From: Neisseria sp. MVDL19-042950
GTDB lineage: Bacteria; Pseudomonadota; Gammaproteobacteria; Burkholderiales; Neisseriaceae
Length of the DNA stretch: 64,000 nucleotides
Direction of reading: 5' to 3'
NCBI RefSeq assembly: GCF_030504625.1
Contig: NZ_JAUKWH010000001.1
Location: 124,001 to 188,000 of the forward strand
Under the pieces are notes generated by a model. It saw nothing but the letters and a program-made list of their open reading frames with translations. It was not told the origin of the DNA and made no database searches. Of this stretch, positions 43,010 to 53,231 are shown piece after piece. Both the position numbers and the translations under genes were made by a program. How positions within the stretch are numbered: the first letter of the stretch is position 1; the number at the start of each line of letters is the position of its first letter.

Positions 43010-43054
43010 GAGGCCGTCTGAAAAGAATGACGGCTGAATTCAGACGGCCTCTTG
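43010..43054 (+). repeat. inverted DUS pair upstream of hpnC
   Basis: GAGGCCGTCTGAA and TTCAGACGGCCTC with an 18-base loop. A back-up terminator for the RNA gene or uptake sites. Confidence 0.7.
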
Positions 43055-43082
43055 AAACCGCCCAATTAACGGAAAACCGATT

Positions 43083-43898
43083 ATGTCTGTCAACCATTAC
43101 GAAAATTTCCCCGTCGGTTCGATCATGCTGCCGCGTCGCCTGCGTGTGCCGACGCATGCGGTTTATGCTTTCGCCCGTACTGCCGACGATATTGCCGATG
43201 AAGGTTGTGTCAGCGACGAAGAGCGTTTGCAGGGGCTGGATGCTTTGCAGCAAGAGTTGGATACGATTTCGCGCGGTGAAACGCCGCAAACCGAAATGAT
43301 GCGCCGCTTGCAACGCGAGGCGGTGCGCCCGTTCGAAATGCCTTTGCAGCCGTTTTACGATTTACTTTCCGCGTTCCGTCAGGATGTGGTGAAAAAGCGT
43401 TATCAGAATTTTGCCGAATTGGTGGATTATTGCCGCCGCTCCGCCAATCCGGTGGGGCGCATCATGCTGCATCTTTACGGCGAAACCGATGCGCGCAGTA
43501 TTGCTCAAAGCGACGGCATTTGCACGGCTTTGCAGTTGGTTAATTTCTGGCAGGATGTAGCGGTCGATTGGGAAAAAGGGCGGGTTTATATTCCGCAGGA
43601 CGATTTGGAAAAATTCGGCGTAAGCGAAACCCAAATCGCCGAAGGCCGTGCCGACTTTGCCTTCCAACGGTTGATGGCGCATGAGTGTACCCGCGCGCAT
43701 AATATGTTGAAAGCAGGTTCGCCGCTGGGTAAAACGTTGAAAGGGCGCATCGGCTTTGAATTGAGAATGATAGTGATCGGTGCGCAGCAGATTTTGAGCA
43801 AACTGGAAGCCAACCGTTATGATGTTTTTCAAAAACGCCCCAAATTGGAAGCGAAAGATTGGTGGGTGATCGTGAAACGTGCGGCATTGAAGAAATAA
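43083..43898 (+). CDS. hpnC: squalene synthase HpnC-like protein
   Basis: 271 residues of the trans-isoprenyl diphosphate synthase (squalene/phytoene synthase) fold. HpnC-type N-terminus ENFPVGSIMLPRRLRVPTHAVYAFARTADDIADEG holds the first Asp-rich motif, and the second region reads NFWQDVAVDWEKGRVYIPQ. In hopanoid producers HpnC works with HpnD and HpnE to make squalene; neither partner is in the window. The product may be squalene or a presqualene-derived intermediate. The gene is isolated between DUS pairs. Confidence 0.86.
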   Translation: MSVNHYENFPVGSIMLPRRLRVPTHAVYAFARTADDIADEGCVSDEERLQGLDALQQELDTISRGETPQTEMMRRLQREAVRPFEMPLQPFYDLLSAFRQDVVKKRYQNFAELVDYCRRSANPVGRIMLHLYGETDARSIAQSDGICTALQLVNFWQDVAVDWEKGRVYIPQDDLEKFGVSETQIAEGRADFAFQRLMAHECTRAHNMLKAGSPLGKTLKGRIGFELRMIVIGAQQILSKLEANRYDVFQKRPKLEAKDWWVIVKRAALKK

Positions 43899-43939
43899 CC
43901 GAACAGGCCGTCTGAAAAGTTTTCAGACGGCCTGTTCGG
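43899..43939 (+). terminator. long perfect DUS-pair hairpin
   Basis: CCGAACAGGCCGTCTGAAAA and its exact inverted copy are separated by a single base (G), so the pairing extends well beyond the DUS core. Confidence 0.85.
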
Positions 43940-44120
43940 TTGGGTGTGGAAGTCGGCTGTTCAAAGGCGGCCAAGCGGCCGGTATCAATCGCGATAAAGA
44001 GTTCTTCGTTGATACGTTGTTTTTCTTTTCAGACGGCCTGAAAGCGGAAAAAACTGCTGCTCCAACATAAGCGCGTGAAATGGCGATAAAATAGCCGCCT
44101 GCATAAACCGTTAAATCATC

Positions 44121-45131
44121 ATGGCTAAAAAAATTCTGATTATTTCCCCGAGCTGGATCGGCGATTGCGTGATGACGCAGCCGCTTTACCGCCGTTTGCA
44201 AGAACTTCATCCTGATTGCACGATTGACGTATTTTCCCCCAAATGGTCGATGGCTGTGTTCGAACGCATGCCCGAAATCAATGAAATTTTTGAAAACCCG
44301 TTCGGGCATGGTGCGTTGGAATTGAAAAAGCGCATCCGAACGGGCAGGGCGTTGGGAAAACGGGGTTATGATCAAGTAATCGTGTTGCCCGGTTCGCTCA
44401 AATCAGCCTTGATTGCGGCAGCAACCGGCATCAAACAGCGTACCGGTTATGTAGGCGAAACCCGTTATTTGCTGCTGAACGACATACGCAAACTCGATAA
44501 AGCCGCTTTGCCGCTGATGGTAGACCGTTACACCGCGCTGGCGCATCCCTCCCAAGCCGATTTTAACGGCCGTTCGAGTTATCCCGCTTTTCAAATCGCC
44601 CCCGCAAGCCAGCAGGCCGTGCTGGAGAAGCACGGTTTAAACACGGCCAAACCGGTGCTGGCTTTCTGCCCGGGCGCAGAATACGGCCCTGCTAAACGTT
44701 GGCCGGCCCGCCATTTTGCCGAACTTGCGCGACGTTACGCGGCAAAAGGCTGGCAGATTTGGCTTTTCGGTTCGCAAAAAGATTTCGATATCGCCGAAAA
44801 CATCAACATGCTTTCAGACGGCCTCTGCATCAATTTATGCGGCCAAACCAGCCTTTCCGAAGCCATCGACCTGTTGGCCTGTGCCGATACGGTAGTCTGC
44901 AACGACAGTGGCCTGATGCACCTTGCTGCCGCGTTGGGCAGGAAACTGGTGGCCGTATACGGTTCGTCGAGTGCCGACCACACGCCGCCGTTGAGCGATA
45001 AGGCTCGAATCGTCAGCTTAAATCTTGATTGTTCACCTTGTTTCAAACGCGAATGTCCGTTCGGGCATACCGATTGTTTAAACAAACTCGACCCCGATAT
45101 GGTAGAAAAGGCGGCGCAGGAATTATGCTGA
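44121..45131 (+). CDS. waaF: lipopolysaccharide heptosyltransferase II
   Basis: 336-residue GT9-family enzyme that adds the second heptose to the LOS inner core from ADP-heptose. It begins with the family's ILIISPSWIGDCVMTQPLYR and has the nucleotide-sugar binding end VVCNDSGLMHLAAALGRKLVAVYGSSS. Length equals RfaF homologues. A DUS copy is in the coding sequence (LSDGLC). Acts at the inner face of the inner membrane. It is followed about 130 bases downstream by proA with no clear link. Confidence 0.95.
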   Translation: MAKKILIISPSWIGDCVMTQPLYRRLQELHPDCTIDVFSPKWSMAVFERMPEINEIFENPFGHGALELKKRIRTGRALGKRGYDQVIVLPGSLKSALIAAATGIKQRTGYVGETRYLLLNDIRKLDKAALPLMVDRYTALAHPSQADFNGRSSYPAFQIAPASQQAVLEKHGLNTAKPVLAFCPGAEYGPAKRWPARHFAELARRYAAKGWQIWLFGSQKDFDIAENINMLSDGLCINLCGQTSLSEAIDLLACADTVVCNDSGLMHLAAALGRKLVAVYGSSSADHTPPLSDKARIVSLNLDCSPCFKRECPFGHTDCLNKLDPDMVEKAAQELC

Positions 45132-45262
45132 GGCAGGCCGGCTTTTCAGATGGCCTCGAATATTGCCTAATCCGTTTGCCGCGTTTACCATAGCCGCGAA
45201 GCCCTGTTTGTAAGGTTGTCTTCAAATCCATTACTTTTCCATTTCCCATCGGGCCGCACATT

Positions 45263-46522
45263 ATGCAGAATATCCAAGAATACGTCCGTCAAACCGCCGC
45301 CGCTGCAAAGCAGGCTTTTTATGCATTGGCGGCAAGCTCCACCGCACAGAAAAATGCCGCTTTGTTACGGATGGCGGAGCTCCTCAAACACCATCAGTCC
45401 GCCGTGCTTGCCGCCAACGCCCAAGATATGGAGCAGGCGGCAGCAAAAGGGTTGGATGCCGCTTTGCTCGACCGCCTGAAACTGACTGAAAACACCATAG
45501 AGAGTATGTGCGAAGGCTTGCGGCAAATTGTCGCTTTGCCCGACCCCGTAGGGGAAATGGACGAATTCCGCATCCGCCCGAACGGTTTGCAAATCGGCAA
45601 AATGCGTGTGCCGCTGGGCGTTATCGGCATTATTTACGAATCGCGCCCGAACGTAACCGTTGATGCCGCCGCTTTGTGTTTGAAATCCGGCAATGCCTGC
45701 GTGCTGCGAGGCGGTAGCGAAGCGTTCAACAGCAATATGGCGGTGGCCAAGTTGATTACTCAGGCGTTGGCTGAAAACGGTTTGCCCGCGGATGCCGTGC
45801 GCCTGATTGAAAACACCAGCCGCGAAAGTGTCGGCGCAATGCTGCAAAGCCCCGATTTGATCGATGTGATTATTCCGCGCGGCGGCAAATCGCTGGTTGC
45901 CCGCATTGCCGCCGAAGCACGCGTGCCAGTGATTAAGCATCTTGACGGTATCTGCCATGTTTATATCGACCGGGCCGCCGATACGCAGAAGGCCGTGGAT
46001 ATTGCTTTTAATGCCAAAACTTCGCGCTACGGCACTTGCAATACGATGGAAACGCTGCTGGTACACGAGAGCCGCGCCGCCGAAATTCTGCCGTTGCTGG
46101 AGAAAAAATATGCAGAGAAAGGCGTGGAGTTGCGTGGTTGCGAGCGTACGTCGGCCGTCTTAAAAAACATTAAGGCGGCAACCGAAGAAGATTGGCGCAC
46201 CGAATATCTGGCTCCCGTTTTGGCCGTAAAAACAGTCGGCAGTATGGCCGAGGCGATTGCCCACATTAACATGTACGGCAGCCACCATACCGACAGTATC
46301 GTTACCGAATCTTATACCGATGCGCAGATTTTCCTGCGTATGGTCGACAGCGCCAGCGTGATGGTAAATGCCAGCACACGTTTTGCGGACGGATTTGAAT
46401 ACGGGTTGGGGGCGGAAATCGGCATTTCTACCGATAAAATCCATGTGCGCGGCCCCGTCGGACTGCACGGGTTGACCGGCCAAAAATGGGTGGTGCTTGG
46501 CAACGGGCAAGTGCGCATGTAA
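45263..46522 (+). CDS. proA: gamma-glutamyl phosphate reductase
   Basis: 419 residues, full length. NADPH-dependent reduction of gamma-glutamyl phosphate to the semialdehyde in proline synthesis. Aldehyde-dehydrogenase-like fold with catalytic Cys in [14 protein letters not shown], the coenzyme segment [27 protein letters not shown], and the C-terminal [19 protein letters not shown]. No proB is adjacent, so the pathway genes are dispersed. Confidence 0.97.
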   Translation: MQNIQEYVRQTAAAAKQAFYALAASSTAQKNAALLRMAELLKHHQSAVLAANAQDMEQAAAKGLDAALLDRLKLTENTIESMCEGLRQIVALPDPVGEMDEFRIRPNGLQIGKMRVPLGVIGIIYESRPNVTVDAAALCLKSGNACVLRGGSEAFNSNMAVAKLITQALAENGLPADAVRLIENTSRESVGAMLQSPDLIDVIIPRGGKSLVARIAAEARVPVIKHLDGICHVYIDRAADTQKAVDIAFNAKTSRYGTCNTMETLLVHESRAAEILPLLEKKYAEKGVELRGCERTSAVLKNIKAATEEDWRTEYLAPVLAVKTVGSMAEAIAHINMYGSHHTDSIVTESYTDAQIFLRMVDSASVMVNASTRFADGFEYGLGAEIGISTDKIHVRGPVGLHGLTGQKWVVLGNGQVRM

Positions 46523-46907
46523 TTTGTTTTGTAAACGCATCAGATGTTATCAATCGGCAAATCGGCGGTTGGGAGGAATGGTTGATTTGTTCAATAAATA
46601 GAGACTATTGCGGATTTACTGCTTTGTATTATGCCGAAAAATTATTTTAAAAGCTGATTATGCCGATTTTTTGCAAAAAAAGGCCGTCTGAAAAATACAT
46701 TAAGATATCTTCAGACGGCCGTTTGCCTGTTAAAGAAGCCGTTTGAAACATTCACAAATTTGCATACCTTTTCTTAACGGCATCTTTGCGGTTATCGGGC
46801 TTTTTGCGACAATATCACCGTTCTTCAGGACACAGAACACATTCTCTTAACGATTTAAAAATCCATATCGAAAACAATACACAAATCGCACTTCCAAAGG
46901 AAAACTC
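46523..46907. other. 385 bp intergenic region before htpX
   Basis: AT-rich, with an inverted DUS pair (46680-46720) that terminates proA. The rest includes a degenerate DUS (GCCGTTTGAAAC) and presumably the htpX promoter. No ORF or RNA is recognised. Confidence 0.55.
46680..46720 (+). terminator. DUS-pair terminator after proA
   Basis: AGGCCGTCTGAAAAATA pairs with TATCTTCAGACGGCC; the cores are perfect and the inner part imperfect. Confidence 0.65.
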
Positions 46908-47750
46908 GTGAAACGTATCTTTTTGTTTTTAGCAACCAACATTGCCGTTCTCGTTGTTATCAGCGTCATCCTCAGCGTTCTCGGCGTGAGCAGCAATCCC
47001 AATGAAATGGGCAGCCTGCTGGTGTATTCCGCCGTTATCGGCTTTACCGGCTCGATTATTTCGCTGTTGATGTCGAAAACCATGGCGAAACGCTCGGTCG
47101 GCGCCGAGGTGATTACCCAGCCACACAACGAAACCGAAGCATGGCTTTTGCAGACGGTTGAGAATCAGGCCCGCCAATGGAATCTGAAAACACCCGAAGT
47201 TGCGATTTACCATTCACACGAACCCAACGCTTTTGCCACCGGTGCCAGTAAAAACAATTCGCTGGTTGCCGTCAGCACCGGTTTGCTCGATCACATGTCC
47301 CGTGACGAAGTGGAAGCCGTTCTTGCGCATGAAATGGCGCACGTCGGTAACGGCGATATGGTTACGCTCACTTTGATTCAAGGCGTAGTCAATACGTTTG
47401 TTGTGTTCTTGGCACGCGTGGTTTCGGGCTTGGTGGCCCGCAGCGACAACGGCGAAGTTTCGCAAGGCACTTATTTCATCGTGAGCATGGTATTGCAGGT
47501 TGTATTCGGTTTTCTGGCGAGCTTTATCGTTATGTGGTTCAGCCGCCAACGCGAATACCGTGCCGATGCGGGTGCCGCCAAACTGGTGGGCGCTCCGAAA
47601 ATGATTGCCGCGCTGCAACGCTTGAAAGGAAACCCGAGCGATCTGCCTAAAGAAATGACAGCAATGGGTATTGCCAGCGAAGAACGCGATTCGCTTTTGA
47701 GTACACATCCGACTTTGGATAACCGTATTGCGCGTTTGAAACAGTTGTAA
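46908..47750 (+). CDS. htpX: membrane zinc protease HtpX
   Basis: 280 residues from the GTG at 46908 (AAAGG upstream). Two N-terminal membrane segments, the zinc-binding [11 protein letters not shown] (His at about 142), two more central membrane segments, and the second-metal/Glu region [14 protein letters not shown]. HtpX degrades misfolded inner-membrane proteins and is usually stress-induced. It lies between DUS-pair terminators, so is probably monocistronic. Confidence 0.96.
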   Translation: MKRIFLFLATNIAVLVVISVILSVLGVSSNPNEMGSLLVYSAVIGFTGSIISLLMSKTMAKRSVGAEVITQPHNETEAWLLQTVENQARQWNLKTPEVAIYHSHEPNAFATGASKNNSLVAVSTGLLDHMSRDEVEAVLAHEMAHVGNGDMVTLTLIQGVVNTFVVFLARVVSGLVARSDNGEVSQGTYFIVSMVLQVVFGFLASFIVMWFSRQREYRADAGAAKLVGAPKMIAALQRLKGNPSDLPKEMTAMGIASEERDSLLSTHPTLDNRIARLKQL

Positions 47751-47764
47751 GGAAATGAAGGATC

Positions 47765-47799
47765 AGGCCGTCTGAAATAAAATTTTCAGACGGCCTTTT
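47765..47799 (+). terminator. DUS-pair terminator after htpX
   Basis: AGGCCGTCTGAAAT and ATTTTCAGACGGCCT with a short loop and a T run. Confidence 0.8.
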
Positions 47800-48002
47800 A
47801 TTGCACATTCGGCATGTGTTCGGTTTTAACAGTAGAATAATTATAGAAGCAGCTTTATTTTGGAAGATATGAGTGTCATTTAAATAATTTTTAATGGTAC
47901 TATTTCTTTTGATATTTGTTGACCGGTTAGAGGGCTGGACGGCCGTCTGAAAATATTTCAGATAATTGAGTAAGGTATTGTATAAAATAAACAAACTATC
48001 TG

Positions 48003-49358
48003 ATGGAGCAAAGCGTGTACCGCAGTACCCACATTATCAGCGGAGAAACATTATTTGAGCGTTCGGCACAGCAATGGGCCGAATTTGAGGAAAACTTGCA
48101 GGATTTACGTTGCCGGCAACGTAACTTTGCCGCATTGCCCGTAACGGTAAGAACCGCATTATTGCTGGATTTCGCCGAAAAATTGGCGGCTAACCGCGAT
48201 CGGTTGGCCGAAATGGTATGCGAAGAAGTGGGGCGCTGTTTGCGCGAGTGCAGGGCGGAGTTGGATAAGTCGGTGGAGCTGATTCGTTATTATGCACGTT
48301 TGGCTCCCGAATTATTGGCCCATAAAACTATTGCAACACAGGCCAGTCTAAGCCAAGTGCGTTTTGAGCCTTTGGGAGTCGTGCTGGCCGTTATGCCGTG
48401 GAATTATCCGGTGTGGCAGGTTTTGCGTTTCGCCGTTCCCGCTTTATGTGCCGGCAATGCTTGTGCAGTAAAGCTGGCACCGACTGTGGCAAGGGTAACG
48501 GATGCGTTGTTTGACTTGGTCGGCGGCACATTGCCGTTAATTCCCGCTTGGTTGGATGATGCCGATGTGCTGCATGCGATTGAGCAAACTGATGCGATGG
48601 CGTTTACAGGTTCGGCGGATACCGGCCGCCGGTTGGCGGCACATGCCGGCATGAATCTGAAGAAAACGGTATTGGAACTGGGCGGCAGCAATGCTTTTAT
48701 GGTGATGCCCGATGCGGATGTGGCGCAAGCGGCAAAAGACGCGTGTTATTCCCGCTTTCGCGATGCGGGGCAGTCGTGCAATGCGGCGAAGCGGATTATC
48801 GTTACCGAAGCGGTGGCCGATGAGTTCGTACCGCTGTTTCTCGCAGAATGTGCCAAGTTGAAAACCGGCCATCCGATGGATGAAAAAACGACACTGGCAC
48901 CGTTGCACCGAAGCGATTTGCGCGAGCGGGTTCACAGTCAGGTGCGGGACGCGCTGGCAAACGGTGCGACGGCTTTGTGCGGCGGTTTTTTGCCGGAAGG
49001 TAAAGGCTGGTTTTATCCGGCTACCGTTTTAGACGGCGTAACCCGCAATTGCCGCGTGTATCGTGAAGAGGTGTTCGGCCCCGTGGCCGTGCTTTTGAGG
49101 GCGCGGGACGAAGAACATGCCGTGCGGCTGGCGAATGACAATCCTTTCGGGCTGGGCGCGAGTATTTATAGTGAAAATGTTGCGAAAGCGTGGCAATATG
49201 CGGAAAAACTGCACACGGGTGCGGTGTTTATCAACCGCCACACCAGCAGCGATTTGCGCCTGCCGTTCGGCGGAGTGAAAGATTCGGGTTACGGAAGGGA
49301 GCTCTCGGAATTCGGATTGTATGAATTTGTAAATGTAAAAGCTTATTGGCAGAGATAA
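48003..49358 (+). CDS. aldehyde dehydrogenase (succinate-semialdehyde dehydrogenase-like)
   Basis: 451-residue NAD(P)-dependent aldehyde dehydrogenase. The catalytic Cys is in AGQSCNAAKRI and the general-base Glu in LELGGSNAFMV; the cofactor region is VMPWNYPVWQVLRF and FTGSADTGRRLA. The compact size and lack of an N-terminal extension fit the YneI/Sad type succinate-semialdehyde dehydrogenases, though other aldehydes are possible. Start choice is uncertain. The ATG at 48003 has no Shine-Dalgarno, while a GTG at 48015 has GGAG 6 bases upstream, which would give 447 residues. Confidence 0.85.
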   Translation: MEQSVYRSTHIISGETLFERSAQQWAEFEENLQDLRCRQRNFAALPVTVRTALLLDFAEKLAANRDRLAEMVCEEVGRCLRECRAELDKSVELIRYYARLAPELLAHKTIATQASLSQVRFEPLGVVLAVMPWNYPVWQVLRFAVPALCAGNACAVKLAPTVARVTDALFDLVGGTLPLIPAWLDDADVLHAIEQTDAMAFTGSADTGRRLAAHAGMNLKKTVLELGGSNAFMVMPDADVAQAAKDACYSRFRDAGQSCNAAKRIIVTEAVADEFVPLFLAECAKLKTGHPMDEKTTLAPLHRSDLRERVHSQVRDALANGATALCGGFLPEGKGWFYPATVLDGVTRNCRVYREEVFGPVAVLLRARDEEHAVRLANDNPFGLGASIYSENVAKAWQYAEKLHTGAVFINRHTSSDLRLPFGGVKDSGYGRELSEFGLYEFVNVKAYWQR

Positions 49359-49365
49359 AAGAACA

Positions 49366-50106
49366 ATGAACAGATTATTGCAGGCAGGTTTCACGGCGGC
49401 AGTGCTCGTTGGCGTTGCGTTGCCCGCAGCGGCGGAAACCATGGAAGTTTATTTCAACCAGCAGGGGCAGGTTACTGCAACCATGTCGTCGGTATCGTAT
49501 GTGCGTAAATACGAAGTAAAAGACGGCATTGCGCAGGTACAGGATTTCTATTACCCGTCGTTGAAAAAATATTCCGACCCGTATCAGATAACGGCAAACC
49601 AGATTAAAGAATTTGTGCCCGCCTTGGCGAACGGCACCATTACGCTGTGGCATTTTAACGGCCAGAAAAAGATGACCGGCCAGTATAAAAACGGCAAACC
49701 CGACGGCGAGTGGATAAACTGGTATCCAAACGGCAAAAAGTCGGCCGTAATGCCTTATGCGGAAGGAAAAAGCGAAGGCACGGGGGCGCGTTTTTACCGT
49801 AACGGCAACAAAGAGAGCGAGATTCAATTTAAAAACAATCAGGCCAACGGTTATTGGAAGCAATGGTATCAAAGCGGCAAACCCAAAACCGAGATGGTGA
49901 TGGTAAACGACAAGCCGGTAAGCATTATCAGTTGGAATGAAGACGGGCTGCTGCTTTCGGAAATCACCATGACTGACGGAAAGCGAAACGGCATCGTGCT
50001 CGATTGGCATGACAACGGTGCGAAAAAGTCGGAAGCGGTTTATCAGGATGGCGAGCTGATAAAAAAGACCGTTTGGGATGACGAAGGTTATCTGTTGGAA
50101 GAGTAA
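49366..50106 (+). CDS. exported MORN-repeat protein (YwqK-like)
   Basis: 246 residues. Signal peptide (MNRLLQAGFTAAVLVGVALPAAA) followed by about six MORN_2-like repeats of the form NGKPDGEWINWYPNGKKS and FKNNQANGYWKQWY. Databases often label such proteins YwqK-family antitoxins, but no toxin is adjacent and the export signal suggests a periplasmic or surface role. It starts 7 bases after the aldehyde dehydrogenase stop and may be co-transcribed with it. Ends at a DUS-pair terminator. Confidence 0.82.
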   Translation: MNRLLQAGFTAAVLVGVALPAAAETMEVYFNQQGQVTATMSSVSYVRKYEVKDGIAQVQDFYYPSLKKYSDPYQITANQIKEFVPALANGTITLWHFNGQKKMTGQYKNGKPDGEWINWYPNGKKSAVMPYAEGKSEGTGARFYRNGNKESEIQFKNNQANGYWKQWYQSGKPKTEMVMVNDKPVSIISWNEDGLLLSEITMTDGKRNGIVLDWHDNGAKKSEAVYQDGELIKKTVWDDEGYLLEE

Positions 50107-50131
50107 AACATAAAGCCGGAGCAGCTTTCTT

Positions 50132-50167
50132 CGAGGCCGTCTGAAAAGCATATTTCAGACGGCCTTT
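50132..50167 (+). terminator. DUS-pair terminator
   Basis: GAGGCCGTCTGAAA and TTTCAGACGGCCTTT with a 7-base loop. Confidence 0.75.
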
Positions 50168-50260
50168 ACATTCATCTTTCCGACAGGCAAATGTTTTCCG
50201 TTATAATGCTCACTTTCTTAACCGTTGTTTCCAAAACATATTCAGGCCGTCTGAACACCC

Positions 50261-51592
50261 ATGAAATTTGCCCGAGCCTACCGCCGTTGGTGGCGTTACC
50301 GTACATACCGCAGCGATGCGACTTTGCCGGCGCATTCGTTGGATTGCCCCGAATGCGGCCAGCGGATGATGTTGCCGCGCTTGCGGCAGGGGCAGGAAGC
50401 GCATTGTCCGCGATGCGGGTATGAAGTGGTGGAAATCGAAAAAAATCCCTATATCGCTCCTTTGGCGTATGCCGTTGCATCTTTGGTGCTGATGGCGTTT
50501 GTGTACAACATGATGTTTGTTACCGTAACGATGGCCGGAGTAACGTCGATTCTGTCGCTGCCTTCGATGATGAAACAGTTGATTCTGCTGGATTTCGGTT
50601 TTTTGGCAGAAGTGATGTTCGTGCTCACTTTCGGCACGCCGCTGCTGTTTCTGCTGCTTTGCATATATGTGTATACCGCCCTGATACGCGACAAAATTTA
50701 TCCGGGGTTGTTTTACGCTACCCGCACGTTGGTGCGGCTGCGCCATTGGATTATGGTGGATGTGTTTTTTATTTCGACGCTGGTGTCGTATATCAAACTC
50801 TCTTCGGTGGCACGGGTGGAATTCGGCGCGGCGTTTTATCTGATGTTCGGGCTGGCCGTGATGCTGATACGTACTTCGGTGGCGATTCCGCAACATTGGG
50901 TTTATTATAAAATCCATCACATGCTCGGCAGAAATGCTGTTCAGACGGCCTCCGAAGAACATATCTGTTGCAGCCGCTGCCTGTATTTCCGTGATAAAAC
51001 CGAAAACACTTGCGGTGTGTGCGGAGCCGATTTATACCGCCGCCGCCCGCAGAGTTTGAGCGTATCGATGGCGTTTTTGGCCGCGGCCATCGTGTTGTAT
51101 GTTCCGGCCAACGTGCTGCCGATTATGATTTCTTCCAATCCGGCAACGGTGCAGATCAATACGATTTTCAACGGCATCGTGTATATGTGGAACGACGGCG
51201 ACAAGCTGATTGCGATGATTATTTTCAGCGCGAGTATTTTGGTGCCGGTGGCGAAAATCGTATCATTGTTGTTTTTAATCGGCAGCGCCCGTTTCGGTCT
51301 GCCGATGGGGATACATAAAATGTCGCTGCTCTACCGCTTTACCGAGGCGGTGGGCAAATGGTCGATGATCGATATTTTTGTCATCATTGTTTTAATGAGT
51401 GCGTTCCACACCAATCTGGCGCGGGTGGTGCCGGGCGCGGCGGCCATATATTTTTGTTTGGTGGTGCTGCTTACCATGCTTTCCGCCTATTTTTTCGATC
51501 CGCGCCTGTTGTGGGACAAAGCCCGCAACGATGCCGCTTTAACCGAAAGGCCGTCTGAAAACGCGCCTGCAAACCAACCCGAATATGAATAA
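50261..51592 (+). CDS. pqiA: intermembrane transport protein PqiA
   Basis: 443 residues of the paraquat-inducible protein A family, the inner-membrane part of a lipid-transport system. Two zinc-ribbon-like Cys pairs (LDCPECGQR and CPRCGYE, then CCSRCLYF and CGVCGADLY) each precede a four-helix membrane block. A DUS ends immediately before the ATG, and another is in the coding sequence (ERPSEN). It overlaps pqiB by 8 bases, so pqiABC is one operon. Confidence 0.95.
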   Translation: MKFARAYRRWWRYRTYRSDATLPAHSLDCPECGQRMMLPRLRQGQEAHCPRCGYEVVEIEKNPYIAPLAYAVASLVLMAFVYNMMFVTVTMAGVTSILSLPSMMKQLILLDFGFLAEVMFVLTFGTPLLFLLLCIYVYTALIRDKIYPGLFYATRTLVRLRHWIMVDVFFISTLVSYIKLSSVARVEFGAAFYLMFGLAVMLIRTSVAIPQHWVYYKIHHMLGRNAVQTASEEHICCSRCLYFRDKTENTCGVCGADLYRRRPQSLSVSMAFLAAAIVLYVPANVLPIMISSNPATVQINTIFNGIVYMWNDGDKLIAMIIFSASILVPVAKIVSLLFLIGSARFGLPMGIHKMSLLYRFTEAVGKWSMIDIFVIIVLMSAFHTNLARVVPGAAAIYFCLVVLLTMLSAYFFDPRLLWDKARNDAALTERPSENAPANQPEYE

Positions 51593-53231
51593 CGATAACC
51601 AAAAAAACGATAACCAACCCGTGCCCGCCCGTGTGCGCAAAACCAATGTGTTCACCTCGGTGGTGTGGCTGATTCCGCTAATCGCTTTAGTTGTAGGCGG
51701 CTGGCTGCTGATGAAAGACATCCGCAACCGCGGCCCTGAAGTAACCCTGCTGATGGAAAGTGCCGACGGTATCGAAGTGAACAATACCGTGGTAAAAGTG
51801 CTGAGCGTGGAGGTCGGCCGCGTTTCACGTATCCGGCTACGCGGCGACCGCAAAGGCGTGGAAGTAACCGCGCGCCTTACGGCGGATGCCAAAGATATGA
51901 TGCGCAAAGACACCCAATTTTGGGTGGTGAAACCGCGTATCGACCAAAGCGGCATTACCGGCCTGAATACTTTGGTTTCAGGCTCTTATATCGCATTCAC
52001 GCCGGGCAGCAGCGAAGAAACCGAAGATGTTTTTGAAGTGTTGGATATTCCGCCGATTGCCGCCATCGGCCAAAGCGGTTTGCGCCTGAAACTGATCGGG
52101 GCCAACAATAAAATGATTGCCGTCGGCAGCCCCGTGCTTTACGAAGACTTTATGGTGGGGCAGGTGGAAAGTGCCCAGTTCGACCCGAAAGACCAAACCG
52201 TTAACTACACCGTTTTCATTCAAAGCCCGAACGACAAACTGGTGGGCGAACACAGCCAGTTTTGGCTGCAAAGCGGCATCAATATCGAAACCACCAACGG
52301 CGGAGTCCGCGTAGATTCCGCTCCGCTTTCCGCTTTGCTTTCCGGCGCAATTTCGTTCGGTACGCCGTTGGATGGCGACAAAGGCAAACCCGCGGTCAAT
52401 GACGATACTTTCGAACTGTATGACGACCGCAGCCAAATCGACAACCTGCCAAGTTCGCGGGCCTTGTATTACATTGCTTTCTTTAACCAAAGCGTGCGCG
52501 GCTTGAGCCCGGGCGCGCCGGTGGAATACAAAGGCATCAATATCGGAGCCGTGGTCGACGTGCCTTATTTTGCCGGCAGCGACAGCCTGAAACTTCTGCA
52601 AAACGGTTGGATTCCCGTACGCATTCGCATAGAGCCTGCCCGTATGGAAATCAATGCGGGCGAGCAAAGCCGCGAATACTGGCAAAACCAGTTTCAGACG
52701 GCCTTAAAGAAAGGTTTGACCGCAACCATTTCAAGCAACAATCTGCTAACCGGCAGCAAAATGATTGAATTGAACGACCAGCCTTCATCAAGCGCGAAAC
52801 TCAAACCTTATGCGGATTATGCCGGCAACGTCGTGATTGCCACCCAAAACGGCGGCTTGGGCAATTTGCAGGCTCAGTTGGGCGATTTGCTGGAAAAATT
52901 CAACAAACTGCCGCTGGACAAAACCGTCGGCGAATTAAACGGCTCGCTACGCGAATTAAAAGCCACGTTGAACTCTGCCAATGCGCTGCTCGGCAAACCG
53001 CAAACGCAGAATATTCCGCAAGAATTGAATCAAACGCTGAAAGAATTGCGCCAAACTCTGCAAGGCGTATCGCCGCAGTCGCCGCTGTATGGCGATGTTC
53101 AGGCCACGCTGCAAAGCATCGATAAAACCCTGAAAGAAGCGCAGCCGGTTATCAATACCTTGAAAGAAAAACCCAATGCGCTGATTTTCAACAGCAATGT
53201 TAAAGACCCGATACCGAAAGGAAGCCGCTGA
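51585..53231 (+). CDS. pqiB: MCE-domain protein PqiB
   Basis: 548 residues. A single N-terminal membrane helix (VVWLIPLIALVVGGWLL, about 25-42) anchors three MCE domains in the periplasm (about 45-135, 160-220, 280-385), followed by a helical stretch of about 140 residues that builds the PqiB channel. It shuttles lipids between inner and outer membranes with PqiA and PqiC. The DUS in QTALKKG is coded in the third MCE region. The stop overlaps the pqiC ATG by one base. Confidence 0.95.
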   Translation: MNNDNQKNDNQPVPARVRKTNVFTSVVWLIPLIALVVGGWLLMKDIRNRGPEVTLLMESADGIEVNNTVVKVLSVEVGRVSRIRLRGDRKGVEVTARLTADAKDMMRKDTQFWVVKPRIDQSGITGLNTLVSGSYIAFTPGSSEETEDVFEVLDIPPIAAIGQSGLRLKLIGANNKMIAVGSPVLYEDFMVGQVESAQFDPKDQTVNYTVFIQSPNDKLVGEHSQFWLQSGINIETTNGGVRVDSAPLSALLSGAISFGTPLDGDKGKPAVNDDTFELYDDRSQIDNLPSSRALYYIAFFNQSVRGLSPGAPVEYKGINIGAVVDVPYFAGSDSLKLLQNGWIPVRIRIEPARMEINAGEQSREYWQNQFQTALKKGLTATISSNNLLTGSKMIELNDQPSSSAKLKPYADYAGNVVIATQNGGLGNLQAQLGDLLEKFNKLPLDKTVGELNGSLRELKATLNSANALLGKPQTQNIPQELNQTLKELRQTLQGVSPQSPLYGDVQATLQSIDKTLKEAQPVINTLKEKPNALIFNSNVKDPIPKGSR

